From contig JAQUMS010000046.1 in the NCBI GenBank assembly GCA_028717985.1, positions 1 to 7,795 on the forward strand: a DNA stretch of 7,795 nucleotides, given 5' to 3'. Shown piece after piece: positions 5,686 to 7,795 of this stretch; position 1 is the first letter of the stretch; every line of letters begins with the position of its first letter. The position numbers and the translations under genes are program-made. A model generated the notes under the pieces. The model saw nothing but the letters and a program-made list of their open reading frames with translations, was not told the origin of the DNA and did no database searches. This DNA is from Candidatus Omnitrophota bacterium. GTDB lineage: Bacteria; Omnitrophota; Gorgyraeia; Gygaellales; Profunditerraquicolaceae.

Positions 5686-7795
5686 TTAGCTTTTTTCTAT
5701 TTCAACAAGTTTTTGCCGCAGTTTTTCCGCAACATCCTCATAATCAATAGCTTCTGACGTGGGAAATAATTGGGAGTATGTGGTGAGTTTTCCGAATGTC
5801 ACAGTCAACCGCGCTAATTTAGGCACTCGCATGCGGCGGGACCATGACCTGTACGCGCCGTCAATATAAACAGGCATAATAGGTATATTCAATTCTTTGG
5901 CTAAAATGCCTATCCCCTTCTTAAAACGCATAACATTCCCGTCAATGGATCGTTCCCCTTCCGGAAAATAACAGATCATTTTGTCGTGTTTAAGCAGATA
6001 AGAACAAGTTTTCATTACTTCAACCACATCGAGGCTTATGTCAAGAGGAAGAAGTTTCGCTACTTTGATCATATGCCTAATCACAGGGAAATAAAAATAT
6101 TTTTTAAAACCAATAAAATACGTGTTTATAGCGCTTTTAAAGGGCAACGCGGCAAAAATAATGAACGCGTCAAAATAGCTTGTATGATTGGGGACAATAA
6201 TACACGGGCCGTTATAAGGCATAGCCGAACGGTTTCGTACCCGCATTAAAAATAACACACGAAAAATGGCGATAAAACCCAGTTGAAATAAAACATTTAT
6301 CACCCGATACCCAAATGTCGGGAATAAAGCAATTCTCTTTAATGTCCCGCTTCCGGGCTGTTCCTTTAATGCTTCGGACCAGGCAAACTCTTTTTCTTTT
6401 ATCTCCCCGGTAGCATTCCCTAACAAAGGCTTCAGTTTCAAAAGCAGTTCCTTGATTGTATTGCAATAAAAAAGCTCAAGGATCACCGAATCCGGGACAT
6501 CTATATTCAGGAGCGGTTGAATATCAAGAAAGAGTTCGATTCTGCCCAGAGAATCAAGGCCCAGGTCAAGCTCCAGATGATCTTTCAGGTGGACTTCCCT
6601 TTTTAATTTTTCTGAAGCTGTCTTTAATATTTTTCTATTAATCTCAAGTGCCAACAACGCTTCTTCTTCCCTGTCTGGAGGAAGGTTTTGGTTTGAAGAA
6701 AAATCCGACGTTTTTAAAGCAGAAACATCTATCTTATGCCTCATTATTTTTCCAAGAGACGTCCGTGGAAATTTCTGAACAGTAAAAACAATACCCTGAA
6801 GGTGCCTGGAGGTTCCCATCCGGTTCGAAATATTTTCCATCTCCCAGCGGATCTTCTCTTCAATATTCAGCATTCCCCGGGCGCGGAAATAATCCTCATC
6901 GGGAACGACAAGCGCGATGAGTTTTTTTTGCGCCCCGCCCCCTTCTTTTGATTCAACCGAAAGAACACAAATTTCTTTTATAAAAGGACATGCCCCATAT
7001 TGGCGCTCCAATTCTTCAGGATTAATCTTTTTTCCCGTATTCAAAGTAATAATTTCATCTTTTCTGCCGGTTAAAAAAAGATACCCCTCATCATCAAAAT
7101 ATCCCAGGTCACCGGTAAAAAAACAGCCGTTTTGCAGGACATTTTTAGTCTCTTCAGGCATCTTAAAATATCCCAGCATCACATTTTTGCCGCAGGCATT
7201 TATTTCCCCAATCCCCTCTTCATTCTTATTTTCTATTTTAACTGTAACTCCGGGCAAAGGTTTTCCAACTGAACCGGGCTTAACTTTTTTCGGAGTCATC
7301 AATGTAATTATGGGAGAGGTTTCGGTTAACCCATAGCCTTCAAGGATAATAAATCCCCATCTCATAAAATCCCGTGTAATTTCCGGGTCAAGCCGCGCTC
7401 CTCCTGAGATCAAAAACCGGAGAGACTTCCCAAACCGCGAGTGTAATTTCCCCAGCAGGTATTTATTCAAATTTAAGCCGGAAACACTACGGATCCCCGC
7501 AAAAATCTCAATAAAAATATTTATCAGGATGCGAAGAATTAAAGGCATGTGCTTCATTTCATTCTTGATCCGGCTTTGGAGCAAAGAAAAAAGCTGGGGG
7601 ACCGCGGCGAGCACAGTTACCCCTGTATCCCGGATACAACTCAGAATATCCTCAGGGTTAATACTCGCGGGATAGCTGATTGCCGCGCCTTCTAACAAAG
7701 GAACAAGCAAGGTGCCGGTAAACGGATACGTATGATGAAGCGGCAGCAATGAAATAAACACATCTTTTTCACTGCTGATATTAAGCGAATAAATT
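5686..7795 (-). CDS. Acyl-activating synthetase - ACP - acyltransferase fusion, N-terminus cut by the right edge
   Basis: The frame is open to the window edge. The GTG at 7761 is not the true start, because ISSEKD before FISLLPLHHTYPFTG reads as ordinary synthetase sequence. About 703 residues are visible; numbers below count from that GTG. Residues 1-350 are an AMP-ligase from just after its P-loop: YGLTETSP (133-140), TGDLGY (216-221), TGRKDEI (231-237) and the C-terminal catalytic lysine K338 in SLGK. Residues about 368-448 are an acyl carrier protein with the phosphopantetheine serine S404 in GLDSLGRIEL. From about 480 comes a PlsC-type acyltransferase with hydrophobic helices, the HX4D motif NHTSYFD (H526, D531) and FPEGERS (599-605). 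The likely role is to activate a fatty acid with ATP, load it on the built-in ACP and transfer it to a glycerolipid at the inner membrane. This resembles E. coli Aas, but with the domains in the opposite order and an added ACP. All visible catalytic residues are intact. Confidence 0.92.
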   Translation of the reverse strand, partial: IYSLNISSEKDVFISLLPLHHTYPFTGTLLVPLLEGAAISYPASINPEDILSCIRDTGVTVLAAVPQLFSLLQSRIKNEMKHMPLILRILINIFIEIFAGIRSVSGLNLNKYLLGKLHSRFGKSLRFLISGGARLDPEITRDFMRWGFIILEGYGLTETSPIITLMTPKKVKPGSVGKPLPGVTVKIENKNEEGIGEINACGKNVMLGYFKMPEETKNVLQNGCFFTGDLGYFDDEGYLFLTGRKDEIITLNTGKKINPEELERQYGACPFIKEICVLSVESKEGGGAQKKLIALVVPDEDYFRARGMLNIEEKIRWEMENISNRMGTSRHLQGIVFTVQKFPRTSLGKIMRHKIDVSALKTSDFSSNQNLPPDREEEALLALEINRKILKTASEKLKREVHLKDHLELDLGLDSLGRIELFLDIQPLLNIDVPDSVILELFYCNTIKELLLKLKPLLGNATGEIKEKEFAWSEALKEQPGSGTLKRIALFPTFGYRVINVLFQLGFIAIFRVLFLMRVRNRSAMPYNGPCIIVPNHTSYFDAFIIFAALPFKSAINTYFIGFKKYFYFPVIRHMIKVAKLLPLDISLDVVEVMKTCSYLLKHDKMICYFPEGERSIDGNVMRFKKGIGILAKELNIPIMPVYIDGAYRSWSRRMRVPKLARLTVTFGKLTTYSQLFPTSEAIDYEDVAEKLRQKLVEIEKS

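Noticed and set aside
6212..6466. Minus-strand frame of 84 codons inside the fusion gene
   Set aside because: It lies in another frame within the ACP/acyltransferase linker region, whose own frame is clearly coding.
7759..7761. GTG as the true start of the synthetase fusion
   Set aside because: The frame continues upstream to the window edge with synthetase-like residues, and the ligase P-loop region is still missing, so the gene is cut by the edge.

Overview
The window reads as a stretch of a diderm (Gram-negative-type) bacterial chromosome of moderate, slightly AT-rich composition. This rests on a lipoprotein signal with outer-membrane-type sorting, an NtrB/NtrC-style sigma-54 two-component pair, and an Aas-like synthetase/acyltransferase for phospholipid. 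Every gene I can support is on the minus strand. The gene style (synthetase-ACP-PlsC fusion, TPR lipoprotein, PocR-GAF protein) would fit an uncultured lineage such as Omnitrophota or a deltaproteobacterial relative. That placement is a low-confidence impression from protein style, not from a marker gene.

Right part (5686-7795): a long gene cut by the right edge encodes the C-terminal two thirds of an acyl-activating AMP-ligase, an acyl carrier protein and a PlsC-type acyltransferase in one chain. This looks like a self-contained activate-carry-transfer machine for putting fatty acids on (lyso)phospholipid.

Middle (5282-5685): about 400 bp without a gene. It holds a hairpin-forming interspersed repeat just downstream of the fusion gene (about 5623-5664). 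It also holds a near-perfect sigma-70 promoter pointing leftward (TTGACA, 17 bp, TATACT, with an extended -10), followed by a leader of about 127 nt.

Left part (1-5281): that promoter appears to drive one tightly packed operon. In transcription order it holds a six-helix membrane protein, a TPR lipoprotein, a soluble GAF histidine kinase (start/stop overlap), an NtrC-family receiver/AAA+/Fis-HTH regulator (20-nt overlap with the kinase), and a PocR-GAF sensory protein cut by the left edge. The layout suggests a signalling unit with envelope partners, a cytoplasmic kinase, a sigma-54 activator and an extra small-molecule sensor.

The main anomaly is that the sigma-54 activator is broken into two overlapping reading frames at about 1319-1334. 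Restoring a single A (minus strand) in the run at 1332-1333 regenerates one 467-residue protein of normal family length. This is either a one-base assembly/sequencing deletion or a real frameshift that would remove the sensor-II arginine and the DNA-binding domain from the ATPase.
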